NCBI RefSeq assembly: GCF_902498915.1
Contig: NZ_CABVLQ010000001.1
Reading direction: 5' to 3' (one strand)
Source: Escherichia ruysiae
GTDB lineage: Bacteria; Pseudomonadota; Gammaproteobacteria; Enterobacterales; Enterobacteriaceae
DNA: 64,000 nt
Positions 42,743-51,970 of the stretch are shown piece by piece (positions within the stretch are counted from its first letter, which is position 1; each line of letters begins with the position of its first letter). Both the position numbers and the translations under genes were made by a program. Below the pieces are notes generated by a model that saw nothing but the letters and a program-made list of their open reading frames with translations, was not told the origin of the DNA and did no database searches.

Positions 42743-43462
42743 TTATTGGCAATATTGCTTCAGTAATGAGTAATGCTCTGCCTGAATACGGTAGCGATAA
42801 ACCGGACGACCGGTGACGCCATAATGGATACTGGTAACTAAGATGTGACAATTCACTAGCCAGATCAGATATTTGCGGCAGGAAACGCGAGAGATGTTAA
42901 CCTCGTTGGCCAGCTCGTCGGTTGAAAATTCATAGTCCTGGTGAGCGTCAATCCACTGGCACAGCGTGCGTAAAGTCTGCGGCGTTAAGCCTTTTGGCAG
43001 ACGGCGGGTATCCTGTTCGTTAGATGAATTGCCATGAATTAGCTGATCCAGCTCGGCCTGGTCATAGTATTGATGTTTCTCCAGCGCCATTTTCTTTTGT
43101 CGCCAGCCGATGAGCGCCTCTTCAAAACGTGATGCCTGGAACGGTTTGATTAGATAATCAACGACGCCATAATGCAGAGAATCCTTAATGGTTGCGGCAT
43201 CAGCAGCTGAGGAGATGACAATCACATCGCTTTTGCATCGAGCGTTGTGCAGGACAGGCAGTAAATCGAGCCCGTTTTCTTTTTGCATATAGATATCGAG
43301 CAAGATCAGGTCGATAGGCGTTTCGTTGTTGAAGATAATCTCTTTGGCTTTCTCCAGTGTCGAGGCTGTTCCGCAGCATTGAAAACCAGGGATCTGCGCC
43401 ACGTATCGGCGATTCAACTCCGCCACCATTGCGTCGTCATCGATAATTAATACATTGATCAT
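42743..43462 (-). CDS. dcuR: Response regulator DcuR
   Basis: A 239-residue CitB-family response regulator activating dcuB, fumB, dctA and frd in response to C4-dicarboxylates. The receiver has D8-D9-D10 and phospho-acceptor D56 (LILLDIYMQ), with K in YLIKPFQASRF. The C-terminal HTH is TDELANEVNISRVSCRKYL. Its ATG overlaps the dcuS stop by 4 bp, so the pair is coupled. Confidence 0.96.
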   Translation of the reverse strand: MINVLIIDDDAMVAELNRRYVAQIPGFQCCGTASTLEKAKEIIFNNETPIDLILLDIYMQKENGLDLLPVLHNARCKSDVIVISSAADAATIKDSLHYGVVDYLIKPFQASRFEEALIGWRQKKMALEKHQYYDQAELDQLIHGNSSNEQDTRRLPKGLTPQTLRTLCQWIDAHQDYEFSTDELANEVNISRVSCRKYLIWLVNCHILVTSIHYGVTGRPVYRYRIQAEHYSLLKQYCQ

Positions 43463-45090
43463 TTGCTCGACCTCTCCCCATCCCAGGGTAACTGGACAAA
43501 AAATTGTGTGAAAATCCCGGGTTCCGATTCCACGGCAATGCTGCCGCCGAGATTTTCAACCTGTTGTTTGACAAGTGCCAGACCGACGCCTCGTTCACTT
43601 CCTTTTGTCGAGACACCTTTTTCAAAAATGTGATCGATTTTGTCAGGGGAAATTCCCGGACCATCATCGTTAATTTCACAGTGCAGCCAGCCGTGACGGT
43701 AGTGCAACGTAACGCTGATTTCACCACCGGGTTCTTGCCCTAATGCCTCCAGCGCGTTTTCTATCAGATTTCCCAGCGCGGTAATTAACGTTGCGACTTG
43801 ATCTTCACTACCGCTGTCTGGCAACTGGCTCTCACTATTTAATATCAGCGTATGGCCTAAATCGGTCGCGCGGTTAATTTTGCTGATTAAAAAACCAGCG
43901 ATAACCGGAGATTTGATTTTTCCCAGCAAAGAGCCAATCTCTTCCTGATAGTTGTTGGCTGTTTTTAGAATGTAATCTTCCAACTGCTTATAACTCTTCA
44001 GATGTAATAATCCGAGAATCACGTGTAATTTGTTCATAAATTCGTGGGAGCGTTCACGAAGTGCGTCGGCATAGTTGACCAGCCCATCCAACCGTTGCAT
44101 TAGCTTACGAACTTCCGTTTTGTCCCTGAAGGTAGAGATGGCTCCGATGATAACGCCATTGCTGCGTACGGGTACGGTGTTGATGAGTAATAGCCGATCT
44201 TTGACGGTAACCTCTTCATCTCGTCGCGGCGTGCCGTCGCGTAATACTTCCGAGACATCCACCACCTGCGACCATGCCTGACTCAGTGTCGACAGCTTTT
44301 CATCATCCTGGGATTTGTGATAATTAAGCAGTTCTTGCGCGGCATCATTAATTAGTGTGACTTCGCCGCGCGCGTCTACGGCAACGACACCTTCTTTGAT
44401 CGATTGCAGCATTGCCTGGCGTTGCTCAAACAGAGTTGAGATTTCGTAAGGTTCCAGGCCGAACAGGATGCGCTTAAGTACTTTGACTAAAATCCATGTA
44501 CCCAGCCCGCCAACCAGCACACCGAATAAAATTGACCAGATAATGCTCCAGCGACTGTCATTGATCTGCTGCGTTACGCGGCTTAACTCCAGGCCAATCG
44601 CCACCACGCCGATCTGCTTATGATTTTCGTCGTAGATAGGGGTAAATACGCGTAAAGCCTGCGCCAGAAAACCGCGATTAATAGCGACATTTTCCTCGCC
44701 GTTGAGCGCCTTCAGGATGTCGTCCCCTTTAAAGAGCTGACCAATGCGTTGGGTTTCAGGGTGCGAGTAGCGAAGACTTTGCATATTGGTAACGACAATA
44801 AACAGCAGATCGTTGCGTTTGCGTACAGCTTCGGCGATGTCCTGGATACCGCTCTCCTGCGGTTTTTTCTGCAAGCCCTGGCGAATTTCTGGCGAGTCGG
44901 CAAGGGTACGCGCCACGGCCAGCGCCTTGTTAGCCAGCCCGTCACGCGTCATGTCGCTGATTTGCGAGAAGTAAACCAGATGCACTACCAGCAGCACCGA
45001 GAACAGCACTGCGCTGACCATTAAGATCACCGTGGTACTGAGTTTCATCGGACGTTTGCGTAACATGCGGCAGGGCAGTGAATGTCTCAT
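43459..45090 (-). CDS. dcuS: C4-dicarboxylate sensor kinase DcuS
   Basis: A 543-residue CitA-family membrane sensor. Helices at about 21-41 and 182-200 flank a periplasmic PAS domain that binds fumarate or succinate; a cytoplasmic PAS domain follows (about 210-320). The phospho-acceptor H is in RERSHEFMNKLHVILG (His349 region), and the ATPase has NLIENALEAL and GVGLALVKQQVE. It signals to DcuR. Full length; start MRHSLPC matches the known protein. Confidence 0.96.
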   Translation of the reverse strand: MRHSLPCRMLRKRPMKLSTTVILMVSAVLFSVLLVVHLVYFSQISDMTRDGLANKALAVARTLADSPEIRQGLQKKPQESGIQDIAEAVRKRNDLLFIVVTNMQSLRYSHPETQRIGQLFKGDDILKALNGEENVAINRGFLAQALRVFTPIYDENHKQIGVVAIGLELSRVTQQINDSRWSIIWSILFGVLVGGLGTWILVKVLKRILFGLEPYEISTLFEQRQAMLQSIKEGVVAVDARGEVTLINDAAQELLNYHKSQDDEKLSTLSQAWSQVVDVSEVLRDGTPRRDEEVTVKDRLLLINTVPVRSNGVIIGAISTFRDKTEVRKLMQRLDGLVNYADALRERSHEFMNKLHVILGLLHLKSYKQLEDYILKTANNYQEEIGSLLGKIKSPVIAGFLISKINRATDLGHTLILNSESQLPDSGSEDQVATLITALGNLIENALEALGQEPGGEISVTLHYRHGWLHCEINDDGPGISPDKIDHIFEKGVSTKGSERGVGLALVKQQVENLGGSIAVESEPGIFTQFFVQLPWDGERSSK

Positions 45091-45268
45091 CAGCTTCCTT
45101 GTATGACAAATTTCCTAAGCATTATCTCTGATGCTGCGGGTAATTCAAAGGGAGTAAGGGGATTGGCCATCCGGGGAAGCGGATTTGGTAACTGAAACTT
45201 CCGGTGTCGTCTGGCGATTCGAGAGCTATGCTTATAGCGAAAACCATACTTATGAGGGAGAGAAGGTC

Positions 45269-45499
45269 ATGGATCAGGAACTACTGGATGTTGGTTATCG
45301 CTGCTATACCGGCGAAAAGGTCGATGTCTATTTCAACACCGCAATATGTCAGCATTCCGGTAATTGTGTGCGCGGTAATAGCAAACTGTTTAATCTCAAA
45401 CGTAAGCCGTGGATCATGCTGGATGAAGTAGACGTCGCTACCGTCGTGAATGTTATTGATACGTGCCCGAGCGGCGCGCTGAAATACCGTCTTAAATAA
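45269..45499 (+). CDS. yjdI: YjdI, small ferredoxin-like (Mtf-type 4Fe-4S) protein
   Basis: A 76-residue protein of the Fer4_19 family, usually described as a putative Fe-S or ferredoxin-like domain. The visible Cys are in ICQHSGNCVRGN and TCPSGALKY, an arrangement that could bind a cluster. The start MDQELLD has GAGAAGG 4 bases upstream, and gives the known length; upstream codons in frame are not expected to be used. It is followed 11 bp later by yjdJ, and the two probably form an operon. Confidence 0.88.
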   Translation: MDQELLDVGYRCYTGEKVDVYFNTAICQHSGNCVRGNSKLFNLKRKPWIMLDEVDVATVVNVIDTCPSGALKYRLK

Positions 45500-45510
45500 G
45501 CGAGGGGAAA

Positions 45511-45783
45511 ATGGAAATATGTGAGGGTCATAATAAATTTTACATCAATGATGCGCAGGGAAATCAAATAGCTGAAATTGTCTTTGTGCCGACCGGAGAG
45601 AATTTAGCGATTATCGAACATACCGATGTTGATGAAAGCCTGAAAGGGCAGGGGATTGGTAAACAACTGGTAGCGAAAGTCGTGGAAAAAATGCGCCAGG
45701 AAAAACGGAAAATTATCCCGCTGTGCCCGTTTGCAAAACACGAATTTGATAAAACGCGTGAGTATGATGATATTCGCAGTTGA
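45511..45783 (+). CDS. yjdJ: YjdJ, minimal GNAT-like acetyltransferase
   Basis: A 90-residue protein of the NATD1/Gcn5-related small family. The acetyl-CoA loop pattern is seen in DESLKGQGIGKQLVAKVVEKM (Q-G-I-G), residues about 44-64, and the C-terminal CPFAKHEFDK is typical. The substrate is unknown. It is second in a pair with yjdI. In K-12 ghoS-ghoT-lysU-dtpC-cadABC follow; here only 71 bp separate it from tRNA-Phe. Confidence 0.9.
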   Translation: MEICEGHNKFYINDAQGNQIAEIVFVPTGENLAIIEHTDVDESLKGQGIGKQLVAKVVEKMRQEKRKIIPLCPFAKHEFDKTREYDDIRS

Positions 45784-45821
45784 TGGGGCGAAGGCAGGAA
45801 GGACGTATTCCCAAAAGCAAA

Positions 45822-45842
45822 AACCCGCCTTGTAGGCGGGTT
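45822..45842 (-). terminator. pheU tRNA terminator
   Basis: AACCCGCC (45822-45829) pairs with GGCGGGTT (45835-45842) around a 5-base loop. On the minus strand it is followed by TTTTGCTTTT. It lies 13 bp past the tRNA 3' end. Confidence 0.92.
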
Positions 45843-45854
45843 CTCAAGAATTAG

Positions 45855-45930
45855 TGGTGCCCGGACTCGGAATCGAACCAAGGACACGGGGATTTTCAAT
45901 CCCCTGCTCTACCGACTGAGCTATCCGGGC
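45855..45930 (-). tRNA. pheU: tRNA-Phe (GAA anticodon)
   Basis: A 76-base tRNA on the minus strand, from GCCCGGATAGCTCAG to the encoded CCA at 45855-45857. The anticodon loop reads TTGAAAA, anticodon GAA for Phe; the T arm is GGTTCGATTCC. pheU is a well-known integration site of pathogenicity islands in E. coli, but no integrase or duplicated tRNA 3' end is seen beside it here. Confidence 0.97.
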
Positions 45931-46039
45931 CACGGGGCGCATTAAACCGTAATATGCACATCTCGTCAACCTAATTTCAGTAAAAGCGATTCAACTGCTT
46001 AAGATTGCGGCAAATCGCTTCTTTTCTGTGTTTCTGTCA

Positions 46040-46615
46040 TCAGGTCAGTGCGCCACCCTGGCGGCAGCGGGCGAAGCGCAGAATATCTTCCGCCAGCCGG
46101 TGTGCGGTGTCGACATCCGCCTGGCTACGATTCACCAGCATTCGGCTTAAACAGCCTTCCAGCACCAGTTCCATCTGCTTTGCTACCATCGCCGGATCGT
46201 CAACTTCCAGCGTGGTTAATAGTTCGTGGGTGAAATCGTAGGCCGCGCTTTTTTGCTGATCGGCCAGTTGATGAATAGGGTGACCAGGATCGGGATAAAA
46301 CGTACAGGCAGCGATAAACAGACAGCCCGGATAGCGGTTGTTTTTAACGCACTCTGATAACGCCTGATAACGCGCCAGCAGCTTTTGTTCGGCGGTTTGC
46401 GTTTCGTCCAGCATCAGCTGACGACGCCAGACATCTATCTGTTGGCTAAGATAACGCAGCGCATCGTAGAGGATTGCCTCTTTGTCTGGCCAGAAGCGGC
46501 GCAGCTCGTCCAGTGGATAATCCACACGTTCAGCAACCATCTCCAGCGTGGTGTTGGCAATCCCTTGTAATTCTAATAATTTCAGGGCTTCTCCCAGTAC
46601 ATCTTCACGTTGCAC
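46040..46615 (-). CDS. yjdC: TetR-family regulator YjdC
   Basis: A 191-residue TetR-type repressor. The N-terminal HTH spans about 8-54 ([23 protein letters not shown]...[21 protein letters not shown], key residues only), and the C-terminal ligand domain is helical. The GTG start at 46613-46615 is chosen because GGAGG lies 8 bases upstream; an ATG 24 bases earlier falls within that ribosome site. It lies immediately downstream of dsbD in the same direction, 36 bp away. Ligand and targets are not known. Confidence 0.9.
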
Positions 46616-46651
46616 GCTATTTTCCTCCGTCTTTCCCACTGCAAGTGTCGT

Positions 46652-48349
46652 TCACGGTTGGCGATCGCGCAAATGTGCGCTGAAGGTTTCAGCATCCATA
46701 AAGCCCGTGACGCGTGCTTGTGGATGCTCCTGGCCTTGTCCGTCAAAAAAGAGAATTGTCGGCAGTCCAAGGACATTTAGATGTTTTAACAGCGCCACAT
46801 CTTGTGCGTCATTAGCGGTGACGTTGGCCTGAAGTAAGACTGTGTCAGCCAACGCTTTTTGCACCTGTGGGTCGCTAAAGGTGTATTTCTCGAACTCTTT
46901 ACAGGCAACGCACCAGTCGGCATAGAGATCTAACATTACAGGTTTGCCTTTGGCTTCAACGAGCGCCTGATTTAACTCATCCACCGTTTTGATTGGTGTA
47001 AAGTTGAGATGCGCCTGAGTTTGTGCGGTATGCGTCGCACCAAATGCCCAGTCCTGGAGTGGGCGCACGCTAACCAACGCCGCTGCCAGTAGGATTATTT
47101 GCACAATGCGCATCCAACCGCGTTTGGCCTGTAAGCTGGTGACAAAGGCCCAGCTAAAGAATGCGACGCCAAGCGCCGACCACAAGCGTAATCCCCATAT
47201 ATCGCCAATCACTCGCTCAAGCAGGAAGACCGGCAGTGCGAGGATCACAAAACCAAACGCGGTTTTGACCTGTTCCATCCACGGACCGCTTTTCGGCAGC
47301 AGACGGTTGCCAAAGACGGTAATTAACATCAGCGGTAGACCCATGCCCAGCGCATAGAGATAAAGTGTGCCGCCGCCCAGCCACATGTTTCCGCTTTGGG
47401 CGATATATAGCAGAATCGCGCTAAGCGGCGCGGTGGTGCATGGTGAGCAGATCAAACCGGCAATCGCCCCCATAACAAACACACCGCCGGGCGAGCCACC
47501 CTGTTGGCGATTGCTCATCAGCGTGAGGCGCGTTTGCAGTGAAGAGGGGAGTTGCAGGGTAAACAAGCCAAACATCGACATCGCCAGCAAGGTAAAGACG
47601 ATGGCGAGGCCAATAAGCACGTAAGGATGCTGTAGCGCCGCCTGGAACTGTAACCCTGCGGCGGCAACCACCAGACCCAGCGCCGTGTAGGTCAGCGCCA
47701 TCCCTTGCACATAAATAAAGGTCAGCAACAATGCTCTGGTGGTGGAGAGCCGCTGTTTACCGCCCAGCACGATGCCGGAAATCAGTGGGTACATCGGCAG
47801 TACGCAGGGGGTGAAGGCGATGCCGATGCCTATCAACAATGCCCAGAGCGCAGAAAAGGGCAATTGCGCGGCGGACTGCTCTTGCTGCGGAACAGCCGCA
47901 GGTTGTGGCGCTGCGTTGCTGGCGAGCACTTCGCTTAACGGTACGGTTTTGGTTTCTGGCGGATAGCAGAAACCAGCGTCAGCGCAGCCCTGGTAAGTGA
48001 CAGTTAATGTCGCGCCAGCCGTAGCCTGGTTGATGGTTACAGGAAGCGTCAGTCGCTTGCGATAAATCTCGCTTTTGCCGTAAAACTCATCGTCATGCCA
48101 GACGCCTGGCGGTAACTGCACGTCGGCAATTTTCGCGTGTTCAGGCGTGATGCGGATCTGTTTACGGTAAAGGTAATAACCGTCTTTGATCTGCCAGGTC
48201 AGATTAAGATCATGTTGGTTTTGCTGAAAATCAAAAGCAAAAGCCTGATCAGCCGGGACAAATTGTGAGCGTCCTGGCGTGTCGAATAATCCGGCAAAAA
48301 CGGAAGTGCTGCAAAGTAGCAGGATCAGCGTAAAGATGCGTTGAGCCAT
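46652..48349 (-). CDS. dsbD: Thiol:disulfide interchange protein DsbD (DipZ)
   Basis: A 565-residue inner-membrane reductant carrier moving electrons from cytoplasmic thioredoxin to periplasmic DsbC, DsbG and CcmG. A signal peptide ends near VFA; the alpha domain has the Cys pair in GCADAGFC (about 122 and 128). Eight membrane helices carry the second pair (TPCVLPMYP and ICSPCTTAP). The C-terminal thioredoxin-like gamma domain has WCVACK. The start MAQRIFT overlaps the cutA 3' end by 25 bp. Confidence 0.96.
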   Translation of the reverse strand: MAQRIFTLILLLCSTSVFAGLFDTPGRSQFVPADQAFAFDFQQNQHDLNLTWQIKDGYYLYRKQIRITPEHAKIADVQLPPGVWHDDEFYGKSEIYRKRLTLPVTINQATAGATLTVTYQGCADAGFCYPPETKTVPLSEVLASNAAPQPAAVPQQEQSAAQLPFSALWALLIGIGIAFTPCVLPMYPLISGIVLGGKQRLSTTRALLLTFIYVQGMALTYTALGLVVAAAGLQFQAALQHPYVLIGLAIVFTLLAMSMFGLFTLQLPSSLQTRLTLMSNRQQGGSPGGVFVMGAIAGLICSPCTTAPLSAILLYIAQSGNMWLGGGTLYLYALGMGLPLMLITVFGNRLLPKSGPWMEQVKTAFGFVILALPVFLLERVIGDIWGLRLWSALGVAFFSWAFVTSLQAKRGWMRIVQIILLAAALVSVRPLQDWAFGATHTAQTQAHLNFTPIKTVDELNQALVEAKGKPVMLDLYADWCVACKEFEKYTFSDPQVQKALADTVLLQANVTANDAQDVALLKHLNVLGLPTILFFDGQGQEHPQARVTGFMDAETFSAHLRDRQP

Positions 48350-48663
48350 GAGAGGTAATCTGTGTCTCCGTGTATAACAGGTAAAACCAGAAGCTCTGGG
48401 GTTTGATACGGATGATGAGACTTCAGGCATTCCAGCAGAGCTTGCTGGTGAGCGTTGTCGGTTTTTAAGATCATCTGTACTTCATATTCCTGTTCCAGCT
48501 TACCTTCCCAGTAATAGAGTGAGGTTGCGCCGGGGAGCAGGGTTGCACAGGCCGCCAGTTTTTCTGCCAGCACTTTGGCGGCTAAATCCTGGGCTGTCGC
48601 TTCATCCGGTGCGGTACACAGCACCACGACAGACGCGGTATTCGAACTTTTATCATCAAGCAT
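48325..48663 (-). CDS. cutA: CutA, trimeric PII-like divalent-metal-associated protein
   Basis: A 112-residue CutA1 protein with a ferredoxin-like fold forming stable trimers. Conserved segments are TAPDEATAQDLAAKVLAEK, SLYYWEGKLEQ and HHPYQTPELLVLP. It was named for copper tolerance, but that effect is mainly due to dsbD downstream. The start is the second of two close ATG codons (MLDDKSS). Its role remains unclear. Confidence 0.94.
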   Translation of the reverse strand: MLDDKSSNTASVVVLCTAPDEATAQDLAAKVLAEKLAACATLLPGATSLYYWEGKLEQEYEVQMILKTDNAHQQALLECLKSHHPYQTPELLVLPVIHGDTDYLSWLNASLR

Positions 48664-48749
48664 AAACACCTCGCAAGAACAGATGGAACCGCAAGAGAGA
48701 GGTCACTATACAACGGACGAGGGAATGATGTTAGTCGGCGGGAAAGAAA

Positions 48750-48769
48750 GCGGGGCGTGAACGCCCCGC
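48750..48769 (-). terminator. dcuA terminator
   Basis: GCGGGGCGT (48750-48758) pairs with ACGCCCCGC (48761-48769) with a tight 2-base loop. On the minus strand TTTCTTTCC follows. It lies 10 bp past the dcuA stop. Confidence 0.85.
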
Positions 48770-48778
48770 GATTGGTCA

Positions 48779-50080
48779 TTACAGCATGAAGCTACCCAGC
48801 ACGAAGCCGAAGCAAACGGCCAGGGCAACACCCAGAGTACCTGGGATGAAGAACGGATGGTTGAAGACGAATTTACCGATACGAGTTGTACCCGTGTCAT
48901 CCATCTGTACCGCAGCAACCAGCGTCGGGTAGGTCGGCAGAATGAACAGACCAGACACCGCAGCAAAAGAAGCAACAGCGGTCAGCGGAGAAACGTTCAG
49001 CGCCAGAGCCATCGGCATCAGTGCTTTTGCGGTTGCAGCCTGAGAGTACAGCAGAGCAGAAGCAAAGAAGAAGATGACGGCCAGCAGCCACGGATGGCCC
49101 TGAATTACTTCACCAGCGGTATCTTTGATCCAGTCGATGTTGTTGGAAACGAAAGTATCGCCCAGCCATGCAACGCCCAGGATACAAATACAGGCGCTCA
49201 TACCTGCTTTGAAGGTGCTGGAGTTGAGGATGTTGTCGGTATCAACTTTACAGATAACGGTGGTCAGAGTTGCAACGCTGAGCATGATGATCAGGATTGC
49301 GTTAGTGGTGTTCATCAGCGGTTTCTCAACCAGGCCCATGCTCGGGCTGTTGATGATTGCATAGATAACCACGCCAACTACGCCCAGCAGGAACAGCCAG
49401 ACGGAAGTTTTTGCACCGGATTTGATTTCAATCTGCTTTTCACCGCGCAGTTCAACCAGACCTTCTTCCAGACGCTTGCGATAAATCGGATCGTCAGACA
49501 GTTTGGAGTTGAACAGCATAGTGACCAGGAAGGACATCACCAGAACCGCCAGCAGGGTGGACGGGATGACCACAGAGAGCAGATGAAGGTAGCTGATGCC
49601 ATGACCTTCCATTACGGAAGACATGTAAACCACTGCCGCCGAGATTGGCGATGCGGTGATCGCAATCTGCGCGGAAACCACCGCAGTAGACAGCGGACGG
49701 CAAGGTTTAACGCCTTGTTCCTTCGCAACTTCAGCGATAACTGGCAGCGTTGCCAGAGAGATGTTGCCAGTACCCGCAAAAATTGTCAGGAAATAAGTCA
49801 CGATAGGTGCGAGGATCGTGATGTATTTCGGATTACGGCGCAGCAGCTTTTCTGTCTGATGAACCAGATAGTCCAGACCGCCAGCAACCTGCATGGCAGA
49901 AATAGCGGCGATAACCGCCATGATAATGGAAATGACATCGAACGGGATGTTACCAGGTTTGACGCCAATAGCGGCAAGAACCAGCACCCCCAATCCGCCT
50001 GCAAAACCAATACCTATTCCCCCCAGTCTGGCGCCCAAGAAGATCGCCAGCAAAACTATGATGAGTTCTACAACTAGCAT
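48779..50080 (-). CDS. dcuA: C4-dicarboxylate transporter DcuA
   Basis: A 433-residue Dcu-family transporter expressed constitutively; it takes up aspartate and exchanges fumarate for succinate. The paralogue of DcuB in this window: both share the FAGTGNISLATLP / CGTGHVVYTILP-type motif and FILPTYPTLVAAVQMDDTGTTRIGKFV-like C-terminal region. About 10-12 hydrophobic segments. It lies downstream of aspA in the same direction, separated by the aspA terminator. Confidence 0.97.
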   Translation of the reverse strand: MLVVELIIVLLAIFLGARLGGIGIGFAGGLGVLVLAAIGVKPGNIPFDVISIIMAVIAAISAMQVAGGLDYLVHQTEKLLRRNPKYITILAPIVTYFLTIFAGTGNISLATLPVIAEVAKEQGVKPCRPLSTAVVSAQIAITASPISAAVVYMSSVMEGHGISYLHLLSVVIPSTLLAVLVMSFLVTMLFNSKLSDDPIYRKRLEEGLVELRGEKQIEIKSGAKTSVWLFLLGVVGVVIYAIINSPSMGLVEKPLMNTTNAILIIMLSVATLTTVICKVDTDNILNSSTFKAGMSACICILGVAWLGDTFVSNNIDWIKDTAGEVIQGHPWLLAVIFFFASALLYSQAATAKALMPMALALNVSPLTAVASFAAVSGLFILPTYPTLVAAVQMDDTGTTRIGKFVFNHPFFIPGTLGVALAVCFGFVLGSFML

Positions 50081-50144
50081 ATTAGCCTTCCTTGTTTTTT
50101 AACAAGTTGATATTAGATTGTTATTTTTAAGTTACTGCTCACAA

Positions 50145-50173
50145 GAAAAAAGGCACGTCGTCTGACGTGCCTT
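50145..50173 (-). terminator. aspA terminator
   Basis: AAGGCACGTC (50150-50159) pairs with GACGTGCCTT (50164-50173) around a GTCT loop. A-runs lie on the left and T-runs on the right, so it could work in both directions; it lies 25 bp past the aspA stop. Confidence 0.92.
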
Positions 50174-50197
50174 TTTTATTTGTACTACCCTGTACGA

Positions 50198-51634
50198 TTA
50201 CTGTTCGCTTTCATCAGTATAGCGTTTTGCTTTGTAAGCCGGGTGCATCAGATTCTGTACGGAGAAAATATCGTCTAGTTCCGCTTCAGTCAACAGACCG
50301 CGTTCCAGAACGACTTCACGTACACTCTTACCGGTTTCGGCACAGATTTTACCCACGATGTCACCGTTGTGGTGGCCGATGAACGGGTTCAGGTAAGTGA
50401 CGATACCGATAGAGTTGTAAACGTAACCTTCGCACACTTCTTTGTTAGCAGTGATGCCGTTAACGCATTTTTCCAGCAGGTTGTAGCAAGCGTTGGTCAG
50501 AATGTGAACGGATTCAAACATGGCCTGGCCAATGACCGGCTCCATAACGTTCAGCTGCAGCTGACCTGCTTCTGCTGCCATGGTAACAGTGGTGTCGTTA
50601 CCGATGACTTTGAAGCATACCTGGTTAACCACTTCCGGAACAACCGGGTTTACTTTAGCTGGCATGATGGAAGAGCCCGCCTGCAGTTCCGGCAGGTTGA
50701 TCTCGTTCAGGCCGGCACGTGGGCCAGAAGAGAGCAAGCGCAGGTCGTTACAGATTTTGGACATCTTCACAGCCAGGCGTTTCAGCGCACCGTGAACCAT
50801 AACGTAAGCGCCGCAGTCAGAGGTCGCTTCGATCAGGTCTTCAGCCGGAACGCATGGGAAGCCAGTGACTTCAGCCAGTTTTTTCACTGCCAGCGGAGAG
50901 TACTCTTTCGGCGTGTTCAGGCCTGTACCGATTGCCGTTGCGCCGAGGTTAACTTCCAGCAGCAGTTCAGCGGTACGTTGGATGTTTTTCACTTCTTCTT
51001 TCAGCAGAATGCTGAAAGCGCGGAATTCCTGACCAAGGGTCATCGGTACTGCGTCCTGCAGCTGGGTACGACCCATTTTCAGGATGTCCTGGAATTCGAC
51101 AGCTTTACGTTCAAAGCCTTCGCGCAGTTGGTTAATCGCATCTACCAGTTTAATCAGGGAAGAGTAAACCGCGATACGGAAACCGGTCGGGTAGGCGTCG
51201 TTAGTGGACTGACATTTGTTAACATGGTCGTTCGGGTTCAGGTACTGATATTCACCTTTCTGGTGACCCATCAGTTCCAGACCGATATTGGCCAGCACTT
51301 CGTTGGTGTTCATGTTTACGGAAGTACCTGCGCCGCCCTGGTAGACGTCTACCGGGAACTGATCCATGCATTTTCCGTTATTCAGGACTTCATCACATGC
51401 GGCAATGATTGCATTCGCTACACTTTTAGGAATGGTTTGCAGCTCTTTGTTTGCCATAGCTGCGGCTTTTTTAACCATTACCATACCGCGAACAAATTCA
51501 GGAATATCGCTGATTTTGCTGTTGCTGATATAGAAGTTTTCAATCGCTCTCAGAGTGTGAACACCATAGTAGGCATCAGCTGGAACTTCCCTGGTACCCA
51601 ACAGATCTTCTTCGATACGAATGTTGTTTGACAT
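50198..51634 (-). CDS. aspA: Aspartate ammonia-lyase AspA
   Basis: A 478-residue lyase converting aspartate to fumarate and ammonia; tetrameric, cytoplasmic. The fumarase/aspartase signature GSSIMPAKVNPV with the catalytic Ser loop is near residues 317-328, and other active-site segments are GGAGTSVNMNTNEV and STNDAYPT. Start MSNNIRIEE is preferred by family length. It supplies fumarate to the dcu/frd pathway. A CRP site lies upstream. Confidence 0.97.
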   Translation of the reverse strand: MSNNIRIEEDLLGTREVPADAYYGVHTLRAIENFYISNSKISDIPEFVRGMVMVKKAAAMANKELQTIPKSVANAIIAACDEVLNNGKCMDQFPVDVYQGGAGTSVNMNTNEVLANIGLELMGHQKGEYQYLNPNDHVNKCQSTNDAYPTGFRIAVYSSLIKLVDAINQLREGFERKAVEFQDILKMGRTQLQDAVPMTLGQEFRAFSILLKEEVKNIQRTAELLLEVNLGATAIGTGLNTPKEYSPLAVKKLAEVTGFPCVPAEDLIEATSDCGAYVMVHGALKRLAVKMSKICNDLRLLSSGPRAGLNEINLPELQAGSSIMPAKVNPVVPEVVNQVCFKVIGNDTTVTMAAEAGQLQLNVMEPVIGQAMFESVHILTNACYNLLEKCVNGITANKEVCEGYVYNSIGIVTYLNPFIGHHNGDIVGKICAETGKSVREVVLERGLLTEAELDDIFSVQNLMHPAYKAKRYTDESEQ

Positions 51635-51821
51635 GTGAACCTTCTTTTTCAAGCTGCCAATGATTTGCTTTAAACACACAGAATATATGTGGTTTCGAAT
51701 GTTTTTCGACCGACGATTATCCCCTGCATCGGACGAATACCCAGGATCATATGCTGCTTGAGGATTTCTACCGTAATCTGGATCACTTTAAGTGTCGGTT
51801 TTTACCCCTTAATTATTAATT

Positions 51822-51837
51822 TGTGAAATAGATCACC
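51822..51837 (-). promoter_or_regulatory. CRP site in the aspA-fxsA intergenic region
   Basis: TGTGA-AATAGA-TCACC is a good CRP match, about 190 bp upstream of the aspA start and 134 bp upstream of fxsA. aspA is catabolite-controlled in K-12. The other 300 bp of 51635-51970 hold promoters for both divergent genes that I could not place exactly. Confidence 0.75.
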
Positions 51838-51970
51838 GCTTTGGGATTACTACCAAAAATAGTTGCGCAAACATCTTGAAATTTTGCTAATGACCACAAT
51901 ATAAGCTGAACGCGATTCGCAACCCATTCAGGCGCCCGGATTTAACCGGTTGCTATTACAGGAGAAACCT

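Noticed and set aside
45855..45930. Integrated island at pheU
   Set aside because: No integrase, no second copy of the tRNA 3' end and ordinary core genes on both sides.
46616..46639. ATG start for yjdC eight codons upstream
   Set aside because: That stretch contains the GGAGG that serves the GTG start at 46613-46615.
48857..50077. Plus-strand open frame of 406 codons opposite dcuA
   Set aside because: It is an exact antisense shadow of dcuA, has a composition typical of reverse-frame translation (rich in H, N, Q, R) and no ribosome site.
50369..51631. Plus-strand open frame of 420 codons opposite aspA
   Set aside because: Antisense shadow produced by the strong codon bias of aspA; no domain or ribosome site.
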